A DNA stretch of 64,000 bases from Methanofollis aquaemaris (GTDB lineage: Archaea; Halobacteriota; Methanomicrobia; Methanomicrobiales; Methanofollaceae): the NCBI RefSeq assembly GCF_017357525.1, contig NZ_CP036172.1:434001-498000 (forward strand). Reading direction: 5' to 3'. The position numbers and the translations under genes are program-made. This document shows, in pieces, positions 34,479-42,829 of the stretch. How positions within the stretch are numbered: the stretch's first letter is position 1; the number at the start of each line of letters is the position of its first letter. The notes beneath the pieces were generated by a model. The model was not told the origin of the DNA. It saw only the letters and a program-made list of their open reading frames with translations, and made no database searches.

Positions 34479-35733
34479 ATAGCCCCCTCCAAAATCCCCC
34501 CTCCCTTTATGCCTTTACGATGCGCCAATGCTCCATCTCATTGTTGAAATATTCTCCCCCTGCAAAAGTACATCCGCAAATATTCCTATTCTTGAAAATG
34601 TACCGGATAAAATCGTAAAATTGATCGTACTCGCAGGGGAAATCATGTTTGGTGAAACAAATGAAATCCCCACTCATTGTTGATCGTGAAGATACAAAAT
34701 GGCTTCTCCTTGATCAGGTTCTCTCGATGACAACTTCTCGTCGTTCCAGACAGGAGATGGCAAAACAAGGACTTATTCCTGTTCAGAATACTGGTTCGAT
34801 TCAGAGAATCCTTCTGATTACTCTCTTTTTCTCGTCTGAGATCACGTATGTCATTGATGAACTCACCAACCGCAAAGAACTCCGAGCCTTTGCCCATATC
34901 GAAGAGGTTCCTTCCGCTGATGATGTGTACCGGTTCATCAGCAGGATCGATGAAAGACAATTCATCGGGTTGATCAATGCTCTTCTCCATACCAACTGCA
35001 AACCACAGAGACGAACGCATCGAACCATTATCGTAGACGGTTCGGCACTCGTCCTTGACCTCAACATCTTCAAGAAGAAGATCCGCAAAGCCGATCTGGT
35101 TGAAAAAGACTACAAATGGGGCTACTGCAACACGAAAGGATACTATCTCGGATTCAAACTCACCCTTGCGATCGATTACCCATCACTCATACCCCTAGCC
35201 TTTCTCGTCCATCCGGAATCACCTGGCGATGCGCGGTTGTTTGCCGAGATCATGGACGAACTGAAACGGCGAAAGATCATCAGAACCGGGGATACTGTGC
35301 TGTTCGACCGGGGATATTACTCATACAACAACTATGCTCTAGGAATCACGAAATACAAGATTGTTCCGCTGATCTTTCCCAGAAAAAACTTTGACCCTGA
35401 GAAGATGATGAGAAAAATGAACTGTCCTCTCTCGATATTTTCCAGTCACCAATACCGGAAAAAACAGCAGGAATACAGGGGTCTCGTCCAGGAACTCAGG
35501 GAGAAGGTGAAAAAATGGAAAGAGTATCCTCCCATTCGATCGATCATCGAGGATCTCTTCAAAGTGGCGAAAGGAGCGTTCTCACTTCATAATTTGCACC
35601 GATATTCGGGCATATCGGTCACAAAATTCGTTGCATTGAATGTACTTTTGCTGGGGGCAGTAGTTACGGCGGGCGTTAACCAGAAGATCCAATTACAGAG
35701 ATTGGCAGAGGCATGAGATCTGGAGGGGGCTAT
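34479..35733 (+). mobile_element. Complete insertion sequence, IS4-like, nested in IS-A
   Basis: About 1255 bp. Ends are inverted: atagccccctcca at 34479 and its complement at the right end (ggagggggctat, 35722-35733). The 8-base target duplication acaggagg is present at 34471-34478 and 35734-35741, so insertion is recent enough to keep its footprint (the next two bases also match, so 8-10 is possible). It carries one transposase gene and sits between the left end (35742-35755) and the transposase start of IS-A. Confidence 0.88.
34661..35716 (+). CDS. IS4-like DDE transposase
   Basis: 351 residues, apparently intact. Catalytic blocks: first Asp in TIIVDGSALVLDLN, second Asp in VLFDRGYYSYNNY, and the conserved Glu in IIEDLFKVAKGAFSLHNLHRY. 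An N-terminal helical region with DDVYRFISRIDE matches DNA-binding parts of this family, and a Lys/Arg-rich stretch (RKKQQEYRGLVQEL) precedes the Glu. Start is uncertain: ATG 34661 is listed, GTG 34652 or TTG 34649 in frame are closer to an aggg ribosome site. It should be able to move this IS. Confidence 0.88.
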   Translation: MKSPLIVDREDTKWLLLDQVLSMTTSRRSRQEMAKQGLIPVQNTGSIQRILLITLFFSSEITYVIDELTNRKELRAFAHIEEVPSADDVYRFISRIDERQFIGLINALLHTNCKPQRRTHRTIIVDGSALVLDLNIFKKKIRKADLVEKDYKWGYCNTKGYYLGFKLTLAIDYPSLIPLAFLVHPESPGDARLFAEIMDELKRRKIIRTGDTVLFDRGYYSYNNYALGITKYKIVPLIFPRKNFDPEKMMRKMNCPLSIFSSHQYRKKQQEYRGLVQELREKVKKWKEYPPIRSIIEDLFKVAKGAFSLHNLHRYSGISVTKFVALNVLLLGAVVTAGVNQKIQLQRLAEA

Positions 35734-35741
35734 ACAGGAGG

Positions 35742-35755
35742 ATTTCTACAAAGCC
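35742..35755. repeat. Left terminal repeat of the broken IS-A
   Basis: atttctacaaagcc is the inverted counterpart of the right tip gattctacagagcc at 33882-33895. It shows that IS-A originally spanned both transposase halves and that the IS at 34479 landed between this end and the transposase start. Confidence 0.6.
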
Positions 35756-36040
35756 AATTTTTCTGTTCGTATGCTACCGTCACCTCCAGATCTCCCCGTG
35801 ATCATGTATCCATTATCAACGATAGGATCAATCGCCTTGACGTGGTTCATAGGCTTCAATCCCACGGTGCGGTCCTAGGCCTGATGACCGGCCATATCAA
35901 ATTTAATGAGGCGCATGTACGAAGGCCTACCGTCAGAGGCATAGGAAACTAAATACCTCCAATAGCCTCGTACTGATATATATCTGGCAAAAATCTATAT
36001 TTTATTCAAAAAAAATGTTTTAAATGTACAAACGTTCTGT
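35756..36040. other. Intergenic region, no gene seen
   Basis: About 285 bases, becoming A/T-rich toward 36000. No coding frame or RNA structure was convincing. Confidence 0.5.
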
Positions 36041-37087
36041 TCACATCAACATAATCATCCAAAATCCAAAGCCGATCAAAATAATGCCACTAATGATTTT
36101 TATAATGTCTCTGTGTTCTTTGACTCTTCTTGATGAACTATATCCCCCGATCATACCTACCCCAATAAACGGCGTGAGTAAACCAACTCCGAAAACCAAC
36201 AAGAGTGATAGATCCTGTATTGTACCATCAACTAGGATTTTACTCAGCAATATGAGTATCATTGGTGCAGCACAGGGGGCCTTAACAATCGAAAACAGCA
36301 CCCCCAATATAAATAAACCTGGTAGGGTAGTTGAATACTTCCATACAAATGACTGAATATAGTTGCCTGTGTCAATAGGAGATCTTAAAATTCCTATCAG
36401 ATTCATTCCGACAAGTACTACGATCAACCCTGCCGCGATCGTGAGATATCGACTATAACCGTTTAATGACATTCCCACCAGAAGGACACAGCAACCCATG
36501 ATAATATATGTAGCAACTAGCCCCAGGCCGAATACCAGTGAGTTCAGGACACTACTTCTCAGCCCCTCTCCAGAACCAGTGACATATACCAGTATAAATC
36601 CCAATATCGCCATTAAACATGGTGAAAAGCCAGAAAAAAGACCTAATGAGTAAGCAAGTGGAATGTTCCAGTTAATTGTTGGTAAGTTCTCCTTAGGCTC
36701 GATTCCAGAAAATGATTGCTCAATCGCTGCCCTAATCCTCTCTTCGGTGATTTCATCTTTGGGAATTTTTGTATTGCCATCCACAACCACTGCCGGGACT
36801 TCACGAAATCCATACTGTCGCCACCGATCTAGACCCTCTGGCGTGCGGACATCGATATAGGTGACTGACACAGACTCATCCAGATCGCACTCGATATCCT
36901 CTATCAAAGGCTTAACAAGGTCACAGTCGGAACATCCTTCAATAGAATAATACTCAATGGTGAGAGGAGATGCGCCAGCACAGTGAATCAAGTAGGTCAA
37001 GAACAGGATCAGGAACAATCCGGTACGAATGCTTTTGACTCCACCTCCTTCTGGTTTATTCAAGATAGATCCCTCAAGATCACCCAC
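36041..37087 (-). CDS. Thioredoxin-CcdA (DsbD-like) membrane fusion
   Basis: 348 residues. After a signal-like helix (TGLFLILFLTYLIHCAGA) comes a thioredoxin-fold domain with C-S-D-C at 52-55 (SIEGCSDCDLVKP) and the cis-Pro loop FREVPAVVVDG. Six or more helices of the CcdA/DsbD type follow, with the paired membrane cysteines in GFSPCLMAIL and KAPCAAPMIL. Such proteins pass reducing equivalents across the membrane to exported thiols. Start is uncertain: a strong aaggaggtgg (37041-37050) lies inside the frame about 11 bases before an ATT codon, whereas ATG 37087 has a weaker signal. It is last in a three-gene A+T-rich cluster. Confidence 0.85.
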   Translation of the reverse strand: MGDLEGSILNKPEGGGVKSIRTGLFLILFLTYLIHCAGASPLTIEYYSIEGCSDCDLVKPLIEDIECDLDESVSVTYIDVRTPEGLDRWRQYGFREVPAVVVDGNTKIPKDEITEERIRAAIEQSFSGIEPKENLPTINWNIPLAYSLGLFSGFSPCLMAILGFILVYVTGSGEGLRSSVLNSLVFGLGLVATYIIMGCCVLLVGMSLNGYSRYLTIAAGLIVVLVGMNLIGILRSPIDTGNYIQSFVWKYSTTLPGLFILGVLFSIVKAPCAAPMILILLSKILVDGTIQDLSLLLVFGVGLLTPFIGVGMIGGYSSSRRVKEHRDIIKIISGIILIGFGFWMIMLM

Positions 37088-37115
37088 ATCCTATAATAGA
37101 TCAGTTGGTTTGCCA

Positions 37116-37400
37116 CTACTTCTCAAGAGCTTTAAGCCGCTCTTCAATACTGGCGAGAGACGTCTGGATCGAAAGCAGCAAATCAGTGTTATTCGCAGAA
37201 CCAAGTTGGTTTTTCTGTAATATCTCTAAATAATGTTTATCTCTTTCTTTTGTCCATGACTTAAGGCTGCTAACAAGACTTTCAATAACCATCAATGTAA
37301 TCACAAATCCCCAGACCAGCCATAAGCCGGTAGTAACACCAATGATTGTCACCCCTATTGCTGCAAGAATATACAGAGTATTTTTTTTCTTTTCTTCCAT
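37116..37400 (-). CDS. Small membrane protein with C-terminal coiled coil
   Basis: 94 residues: two hydrophobic segments (about 8-42), then a charged helix with KERDKHYLEILQKN and a heptad-like tail (LLLSIQTSLASIEERLKALEK). A gaggag ribosome site precedes the ATG. It lies between the secreted protein (44 bases upstream) and the thioredoxin-CcdA gene (28 bases downstream), on the same strand and with the same A+T-rich composition, so it is probably co-transcribed. Function unknown; the coiled coil suggests an oligomeric adaptor. Confidence 0.7.
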   Translation of the reverse strand: MEEKKKNTLYILAAIGVTIIGVTTGLWLVWGFVITLMVIESLVSSLKSWTKERDKHYLEILQKNQLGSANNTDLLLSIQTSLASIEERLKALEK

Positions 37401-37444
37401 TTTATCGAACTCCTCACCGTTAATCTAACAAAAAAGGGGAATAA

Positions 37445-38383
37445 TTATGATGAACAGCCATCATCGATCACGGACACCCAAGCATTCTGAGAACCACCAT
37501 CGTCTGTTGTTAGCCATGCATTGCAACTAACCCATCCATCCATCTGGGCACGGTTATAGAGCATCCCAATTTTTAGATGACCATCCACCTGACCCGAGGT
37601 TGAACCTGAACCCGATGATGACGAACTATATTCACACTTACTCCATGGAGTATAAACATTCCATGTGGTTTGATCAGTGATTCCAGCAACTTTTTGTCCA
37701 TAATCTACGTAGAAGACTCCTTTCGTTACGAGTTTGCCTCTAACCATAAGACCATCTTTGTATTCATCAGTTCGGGTTTTTGTTACCGTATATTGATCTG
37801 CCATTGTAGTATCTGAATCAGGGGATCTGATAGGAACAGAGTAAAGACGAGTAAGTGTTTCAGTCGTGAAACAGAAATTTTCAGTATTCTTTCCTTCTAT
37901 CGACACTTTTTTTGGGCTGTAAGACAGTTTTTTTTCGCCTAACAATTCTGGAATGACATCATATGTTGTTACAGAATCTCCATCATAAATTGCTTCAAGC
38001 ATAGTATCTCCACGATCGATGAGAAGGATCTGATACTGATCCATATCGTAAAGCCCTATGACGGCCCCAGGATCGATATTAAACTTTGATTTTTCAATGA
38101 TTTCATCTACAAGGTCTTTAGCTTCATCATATGAGCGTAAGGACACATTAAAAGACGTTTTCGGTTCGCCAATACCAAATTCCCTCAGCAAGTTGTCCTC
38201 AGATCCAGATTCGTACGAGACAAAGCCACCGGTTTCTGGAATGGAGCACGAGGTGCACTCTCTGTCCTGAACTCCGAGAATCCCTTTTCCGGAAGTAATG
38301 TCCTGTGCAACTGCTAAAGACACTACTACCGACATCATAAGAAGTAACACCAATAAGGCTACTCCTATTTTTTTCAATTTCAT
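37445..38383 (-). CDS. Secreted Cys-containing protein of unknown function
   Basis: 312 residues with a clear signal peptide (KKIGVALLVLLLMMSVVVSLAVAQ) and a ggagg ribosome site. The mature part starts with a C-T-S-C pair (RECTSCSIPETGG), has one central Cys (ENFCFTT) and three more near the end (WSKCEYSS, VSCNAWL, DDGCSS) around a Ser/Gly linker. No homologous family was recognised. Association with a thioredoxin-CcdA fusion suggests that its cysteines are reduced or isomerised outside the cell. It could be a surface redox protein or an exported peptide precursor; no evidence decides. Confidence 0.75.
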   Translation of the reverse strand: MKLKKIGVALLVLLLMMSVVVSLAVAQDITSGKGILGVQDRECTSCSIPETGGFVSYESGSEDNLLREFGIGEPKTSFNVSLRSYDEAKDLVDEIIEKSKFNIDPGAVIGLYDMDQYQILLIDRGDTMLEAIYDGDSVTTYDVIPELLGEKKLSYSPKKVSIEGKNTENFCFTTETLTRLYSVPIRSPDSDTTMADQYTVTKTRTDEYKDGLMVRGKLVTKGVFYVDYGQKVAGITDQTTWNVYTPWSKCEYSSSSSGSGSTSGQVDGHLKIGMLYNRAQMDGWVSCNAWLTTDDGGSQNAWVSVIDDGCSS

Positions 38384-38511
38384 AGACTATTTTCCTCCAA
38401 ATTGTCACATCCCCGATTAAGCAGCAGAATCACAAAGGATATCACCTATGAAAGCCAATAGTCCCACTGCCTTCGGGCACGTTATAGGAGTCTGGATCCT
38501 GTCTCCACAAC

Positions 38512-38680
38512 TGGTCCAGACCCCTGCGGGACACCGTTCAGGCATCCACAGTAACCATACTATTTTTATTGCTATATAGTATTTGCTGCACATTTATTCA
38601 TAAATTGGAGCCCAATTAGACAACCGTACCACAAAGATTAAGGTAAAGGATTTTGGTAAGGGGTATGCCGCGACCATATG
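38512..38680 (+). repeat. Diverged intergenic repeat, copy 2
   Basis: Counterpart of 32212-32380 at an almost constant offset. It lies in a 477-base gene-free gap (38384-38860) between the secreted-protein gene and upp. No coding frame in the gap is credible. The conserved block structure with a TATA-like tatata in register suggests a promoter-plus-leader or a small RNA. Confidence 0.5.
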
Positions 38681-38860
38681 GGTATATTACCGTTGCATTC
38701 CCTGCGCCTATGACCATAGCCATACTATCAAACCAGATCAACAGTATCTCTACACAGCGGGATATGCCTATGAAGAACCAATAAACTGCGAAAATCTGGT
38801 AATCACTAGAACCAGAGTAAAAGGTCAAATAAACCCCAAAAAACCTCCAGGAAAAAAAGA

Positions 38861-39490
38861 TTATTTTGTCCCGAAGAGACGGTCGCCGGCATCGCCGAGA
38901 CCGGGCATGATGTAGCCCTTCTCATTGAGGTGGTCGTCGACCACCGCCGGGATGATCTCGACGTCGGGATGGTCCGCCTTCATCCGTGCAAGTCCCTCGG
39001 GCGCCGCAAGAATGCAGAGCACCTTGATGCTCTTCACGCCCGCCTTCTTCAGCATCGAACAGACCGCGGAGGTGGTCCCGCCGGTGGCGAGCATCGGGTC
39101 GAGGACATAGTTCCTCCTGAGATGCACGTTCTCCGCCAGTTTCGCATAGTAGAGTTGCGGTTCGAGCGTGTCCTCGTCGCGGTAGTAGCCGATGTAACTG
39201 ATCTTGGCGCTCGGGATGATGCTCAGGAACCCCTCCTGCATCCCGATACCGGCACGGAAGACCGGGACGATGGAAGGGTCTTCTTCCAGGAACATCTCGA
39301 CCTCCATCTTCCGACCCTGCCACCCGTCGATGGTGGTCTTCTCGAGTTCGAGGTCGCGGGTCGCCTCGTAGGTCAGCAGCGACGTGACCTCGGTCACGAT
39401 CTGCCTGAAGTCCTTGGGCCTTGTCCCGGCGTCACGAAGCATGTTGATCTTGTGCGTGATGACCGGGTGGGAGACTGGCCGTACGGTCAT
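38861..39490 (-). CDS. upp: Uracil phosphoribosyltransferase
   Basis: 209 residues. The PRPP-binding loop DPMLATGGTTSAVCSMLKK and the uracil-specific C-terminus YIMPGLGDAGDRLFG are diagnostic; HKINMLRDAGTRPKDFR and VFRAGIGMQEGF are the other conserved parts. It makes UMP from uracil and PRPP. The start at 39490 overlaps the stop of the uracil permease gene (ATGA), so the two form a salvage operon. Confidence 0.97.
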   Translation of the reverse strand: MTVRPVSHPVITHKINMLRDAGTRPKDFRQIVTEVTSLLTYEATRDLELEKTTIDGWQGRKMEVEMFLEEDPSIVPVFRAGIGMQEGFLSIIPSAKISYIGYYRDEDTLEPQLYYAKLAENVHLRRNYVLDPMLATGGTTSAVCSMLKKAGVKSIKVLCILAAPEGLARMKADHPDVEIIPAVVDDHLNEKGYIMPGLGDAGDRLFGTK

Positions 39491-40725
39491 TCCGCCGCCA
39501 CCCCCTCGGGTTCGGGGATCACCAGGTTGAGGACGACACCGATGATCGCCGCGAGGCCGATCCCGGCCAGTTTGAAGTCGCCGAACGGGATGAACAGCCC
39601 GCCGATCGCGGTGATCAGCACGATGGAGGCGATGACCGCGTTCTTCTGGGTCGTCAGGTCGACGTGGTTCCTGACCAGCTGGTTGATACCGAGACTTGCG
39701 ATGAGCCCGAAGAGGAGGATCATCACGCCGCCCATCACCGGGATGGGGATGCTGTGCAGGGCGGCGCCGATCTTGCCGACGAAAGCAAAGCAGATCGCAA
39801 AGACTGCCGCGGCGGTCATGATGAGCGGGTTGAACTGCTTGGTCAACGCCACCGCACCGGTCACCTCGGAGTAGGTGGTGTTCGGCGGGCCGCCGATGAA
39901 CGAGGCGACGAAGGTGGCGATGCCGTCGCCCAGCATGGTGCGGTGGACGCCGGGGTCTTCCAGATAGTTCTTGCCGGTGACCGACCCGATGGCCAGGATG
40001 TCGCCGAAGTGCTCGATGGCCGGGGCGATCGCGACCGGGACGATGAAGAGGATGGCTTCGAGGTTCCACTCAGGCAGGGTGAAGGCCGGGATCGCAAACC
40101 AGGCCGCGGTGATGATCTCTGAGTAGTTGACGATCCCGAGCGCGGCCGAGAGGGCGTAGCCTGCCGCAATCCCGCAGAGGATCGGGATCAGTCTGAGCCA
40201 TCCCTTCGTGAAGGTGAAGACCACCAGCGTCGTCAGGAGCGAGAAACCTGAGATGAGCAGCGCCGTCTCGACCGGCACGACCTGGACCCCGCCGGCGATC
40301 CCGAGCGCCATGTTCACGGCGGCAGGGGCGAGGGAGAGACCGATCGCGCAGATGACCGGACCGACCACCACGGGCGGGAAGAGCCTGTTGATGAGGCCCA
40401 CGCCGGAGACCCTGATGACAGCACTCAGCACCACATAGAACAGACCTGCCGCAGCAAGGCCGCAGAGGGTGCTGGGTATGCCCCATGCCGCGACACCATA
40501 GGTGATCGCCGGAATGAACGCAAAAGAAGAGGCAAGAAAGATCGGTACTTTCATTCGTGTAATCAACTGGAAGATCAGAGTCCCGATACCCGCCGTGAAG
40601 AGCGCGACATTCGGGTCCAACCCCGTGAGGAGCGGGACGATGACAAGCGCACCGAAGGCGACGAAAAGGATCTGAACCCCCAGGAACATTTCTTTTATAC
40701 TTATAGTCACTCGTTCGTGGCCCAT
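39487..40725 (-). CDS. uraA: Uracil/xanthine permease, NCS2 family (UraA-like)
   Basis: 412 residues, about 14 membrane segments. Family landmarks: LFVAFGALVIVPLLTGLDPNVALFTAG at the start, SSFAFIPAI, AIEHFGDILAIGSVTGKNY with the substrate Glu, GGPPNTTYSEVTGAVALTK, and IPIPVMGGVMILLFGLIASLGI. It is a proton-coupled uracil importer by similarity. It is directly coupled to upp downstream. An ATG at codon 13 is a possible alternative start. Confidence 0.95.
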   Translation of the reverse strand: MGHERVTISIKEMFLGVQILFVAFGALVIVPLLTGLDPNVALFTAGIGTLIFQLITRMKVPIFLASSFAFIPAITYGVAAWGIPSTLCGLAAAGLFYVVLSAVIRVSGVGLINRLFPPVVVGPVICAIGLSLAPAAVNMALGIAGGVQVVPVETALLISGFSLLTTLVVFTFTKGWLRLIPILCGIAAGYALSAALGIVNYSEIITAAWFAIPAFTLPEWNLEAILFIVPVAIAPAIEHFGDILAIGSVTGKNYLEDPGVHRTMLGDGIATFVASFIGGPPNTTYSEVTGAVALTKQFNPLIMTAAAVFAICFAFVGKIGAALHSIPIPVMGGVMILLFGLIASLGINQLVRNHVDLTTQKNAVIASIVLITAIGGLFIPFGDFKLAGIGLAAIIGVVLNLVIPEPEGVAAE

Positions 40726-41095
40726 AGGATTACCTCAGTCTGATGAACTGTGAATAGGAACGAGTCTGCACCGGCATGACGCATCAGACGCGGTGCTCCC
40801 AAACTTCCTGCTGAAATTTTTGCGATTCGTGATGAATATACCTATGCATCTCCTTTTCCGGGCCCTCTCTGATTATCGGTCTGATCGGCGGGCCGGGACG
40901 TCGGGATGGCGCGCGCTTCTCCAGGCATGCAGGTGGATCCGACTCCGACAGAGCGCCCGGATCGGAACGGCGGCGGGGGGGGCCGGAGACCGACCCTTCA
41001 CCGGAGTTCTTCTCATCCCCGCGCAGGGGCGGGAAGAACTGCGGGTCGATTTCGGAAGATATATGGTGCTGCGGGCAGAGGGCACTCTGAAGCGT
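40726..41095. other. Divergent intergenic region
   Basis: 370 bases between uraA and the propeller gene. A frame in register with the propeller is open from 40793 but has no signal peptide or family-like sequence, so it is treated as non-coding. No operator or RNA was recognised. Confidence 0.5.
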
Positions 41096-42199
41096 ATGGG
41101 TATGAGAATCAATCTTATCTGCGCCGCCTTCCTCCTGCTGGCCGGTCTGGTCGGTACTGCTGCCGCCGGCGACCTGCCTCAGGCGCCGGGCACCCTCGTC
41201 GCCCTCACCGACGGCGACGACCTCGTCGGCAGGCACTGGCCGGCGATCGACGGCGACCATGTGGTCTGGACATGGTACGACAGAGAGGACCGGACCGGCA
41301 TCGCCCTCCGGACCCTCTCGACCGGCGAGGAGGTGAACTTCTCCCGGCGGTTCCGTGCGAACAACAATCCCCGCGTCTCGGGAGATTTTCTCGTCCGGAT
41401 CGACGACAGCGAGCGCGAGCGCGACCCGCCGGGGCGCAGAGAGGACGTCTATCTCTATTCTATCTCGTCCGGGGAGACGACCTGCATCAGTTCAGAGACT
41501 GCCGGGCCGCGGAGTCTTGCCATCTCCGGGGATTATGTTGTCTGGGAAGACCTGCGGGACCGGCAGGGAGACATCTATCTCTACCAGATCAGCACCGGGG
41601 AGGAGCGGGCGGTCTGCACGGATTGGGCCTCGCAGAGCGGTCCCGATGTCTCAGGCGATCGGATCGTCTGGACCGACCGGCGCTGTGAGAATGACGACGT
41701 CTATCTCTATACCATCACGACCGGCGAGGAGCGGGCGCTCACCTCTGCGCCCACCGACGAGAGCGGACCCTCCATCTCAGGCGACCGGGTTGTCTGGGTA
41801 TCATCGTCCGGTGAAGTGCGCTTCCACAATCTCACCACCGGCCGCGAGCGCGTGCTCGCGAATTCATCGGCCACGAAGAGCGGCCCCTCCATCTCAGGCG
41901 ACCTGGTTGTCTGGACCGAGTATGTCTTCAGGGAGAGCGACGTCCCCGACGCCGACACCCATCTCTTCGACCTCATAACCGACGAAGAGATGATCGTCCA
42001 TCCCTTTGGTTCTCATTCCATGAGCGACGACCCCATCTCGGGCAACCGCATCGTCTGGGAAGAAGGAAATTCTGTCATGCTCTTCACCTATGAGCGCGAC
42101 GGGACGCCGCCGCCGGCGCCGACGACGGAGTCCCCGGCCTCGCTCGCTGCGGTCCTGGCCGCGCTGGCCCTGGTCTTCGCGGCCCGGCGGTGGGATTGA
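41096..42199 (+). CDS. Secreted beta-propeller protein with C-terminal membrane anchor
   Basis: 367 residues. Signal peptide MGMRINLICAAFLLLAGL, then about seven repeats of ISGDxVVWxxxR...DVYLYxITTGEERAL, a classic TolB/WD40-like propeller with the motif repeated almost unchanged. A Pro/Thr spacer (PPPAPTTESP) leads to a hydrophobic helix and RRWD end, resembling the sorting or anchor tails of methanogen surface proteins. Related to the propeller at 29112, which lacks the tail. A role on the cell surface is likely; the ligand is unknown. Confidence 0.85.
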   Translation: MGMRINLICAAFLLLAGLVGTAAAGDLPQAPGTLVALTDGDDLVGRHWPAIDGDHVVWTWYDREDRTGIALRTLSTGEEVNFSRRFRANNNPRVSGDFLVRIDDSERERDPPGRREDVYLYSISSGETTCISSETAGPRSLAISGDYVVWEDLRDRQGDIYLYQISTGEERAVCTDWASQSGPDVSGDRIVWTDRRCENDDVYLYTITTGEERALTSAPTDESGPSISGDRVVWVSSSGEVRFHNLTTGRERVLANSSATKSGPSISGDLVVWTEYVFRESDVPDADTHLFDLITDEEMIVHPFGSHSMSDDPISGNRIVWEEGNSVMLFTYERDGTPPPAPTTESPASLAAVLAALALVFAARRWD

Positions 42200-42271
42200 G
42201 TGCCGCAACCCATATATCCGGCGGCCACCTCTCCACCTCCAGTCCTGTCAGGGACACGGGAGGGGAATCGA

Positions 42272-42823
42272 GTGGCAAAAGTTGCACGAGAAATGGTTGA
42301 GAAGGCGGGTATCGACGTCGACAAACTGCTGGAGATGCTGGTCAAGAACGCTGCGGCTGAACTGACCACCTTTTATTATTACACCATCCTGCGGGCCAAC
42401 CTCATCGGCCTGGAGGGGGAGACGGTCAAGGAGATCGCGGAGACCGCACGGATCGAGGACAGGAACCACTTCGAGGCGCTGGTCCCGAGGATCTACGAAC
42501 TCGGGGGGAAACTTCCCGACGACATGGTGGAGTTCCACAACATCTCGGCCTGCCGGCCGGCGAGGTTGCCCCCGGACCCGTCGGACATCACGGCGATGCT
42601 CACGGTGCTCGTCGAGGCCGAGCGGTGTGCGGTCCACGGGTATACCGAGATCTGCAATTACACCGCAGGCAAAGACCACCGCACCTATGACCTGGCGCTG
42701 GCGATCCTCAACGAGGAGGTGGAGCACGAGTCCTGGTTCTCCGAGTTCCTTGGCGAGGGGCCGTCGGGTCATTTTCTCAGGAGAGGGGAGACGTCGCCTT
42801 TCGTCTCGAAGTTCATGCGCTGA
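42272..42823 (+). CDS. Ferritin-like (Dps-like) four-helix protein
   Basis: 183 residues from GTG 42272, which follows an aggagggg-like ribosome site. The four-helix ferritin pattern is visible: KNAAAELTTFYYYTILRANLI with the first Glu, ETARIEDRNHFEALVPRIYEL with E-x-x-H, VLVEAERCAVHGYTEICN, and ILNEEVEHESWFSEFL with the last E-x-x-H. Archaeal proteins of this type store iron or detoxify peroxide. It precedes a ZIP metal transporter by 6 bases, consistent with a joint role in metal handling. Confidence 0.88.
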   Translation: MAKVAREMVEKAGIDVDKLLEMLVKNAAAELTTFYYYTILRANLIGLEGETVKEIAETARIEDRNHFEALVPRIYELGGKLPDDMVEFHNISACRPARLPPDPSDITAMLTVLVEAERCAVHGYTEICNYTAGKDHRTYDLALAILNEEVEHESWFSEFLGEGPSGHFLRRGETSPFVSKFMR

Positions 42824-42829
42824 GATCTG

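Noticed and set aside
37445-38383. Halocin-like bacteriocin precursor
   Set aside because: The exported protein has Cys and a Ser/Gly linker, but the Cys pattern and hydrophobic core of halocin C8-like peptides are absent. Kept as unknown secreted protein.
38861-40069. 402-codon frame that would fuse an Arg/His-rich region to upp
   Set aside because: The upstream part is out of frame with uraA and meaningless; upp starts at 39490 with an ATGA overlap.
40793-41095. N-terminal extension of the beta-propeller gene
   Set aside because: The frame is open, but the signal peptide begins at 41096 and the upstream residues are Arg-rich and unlike any family.
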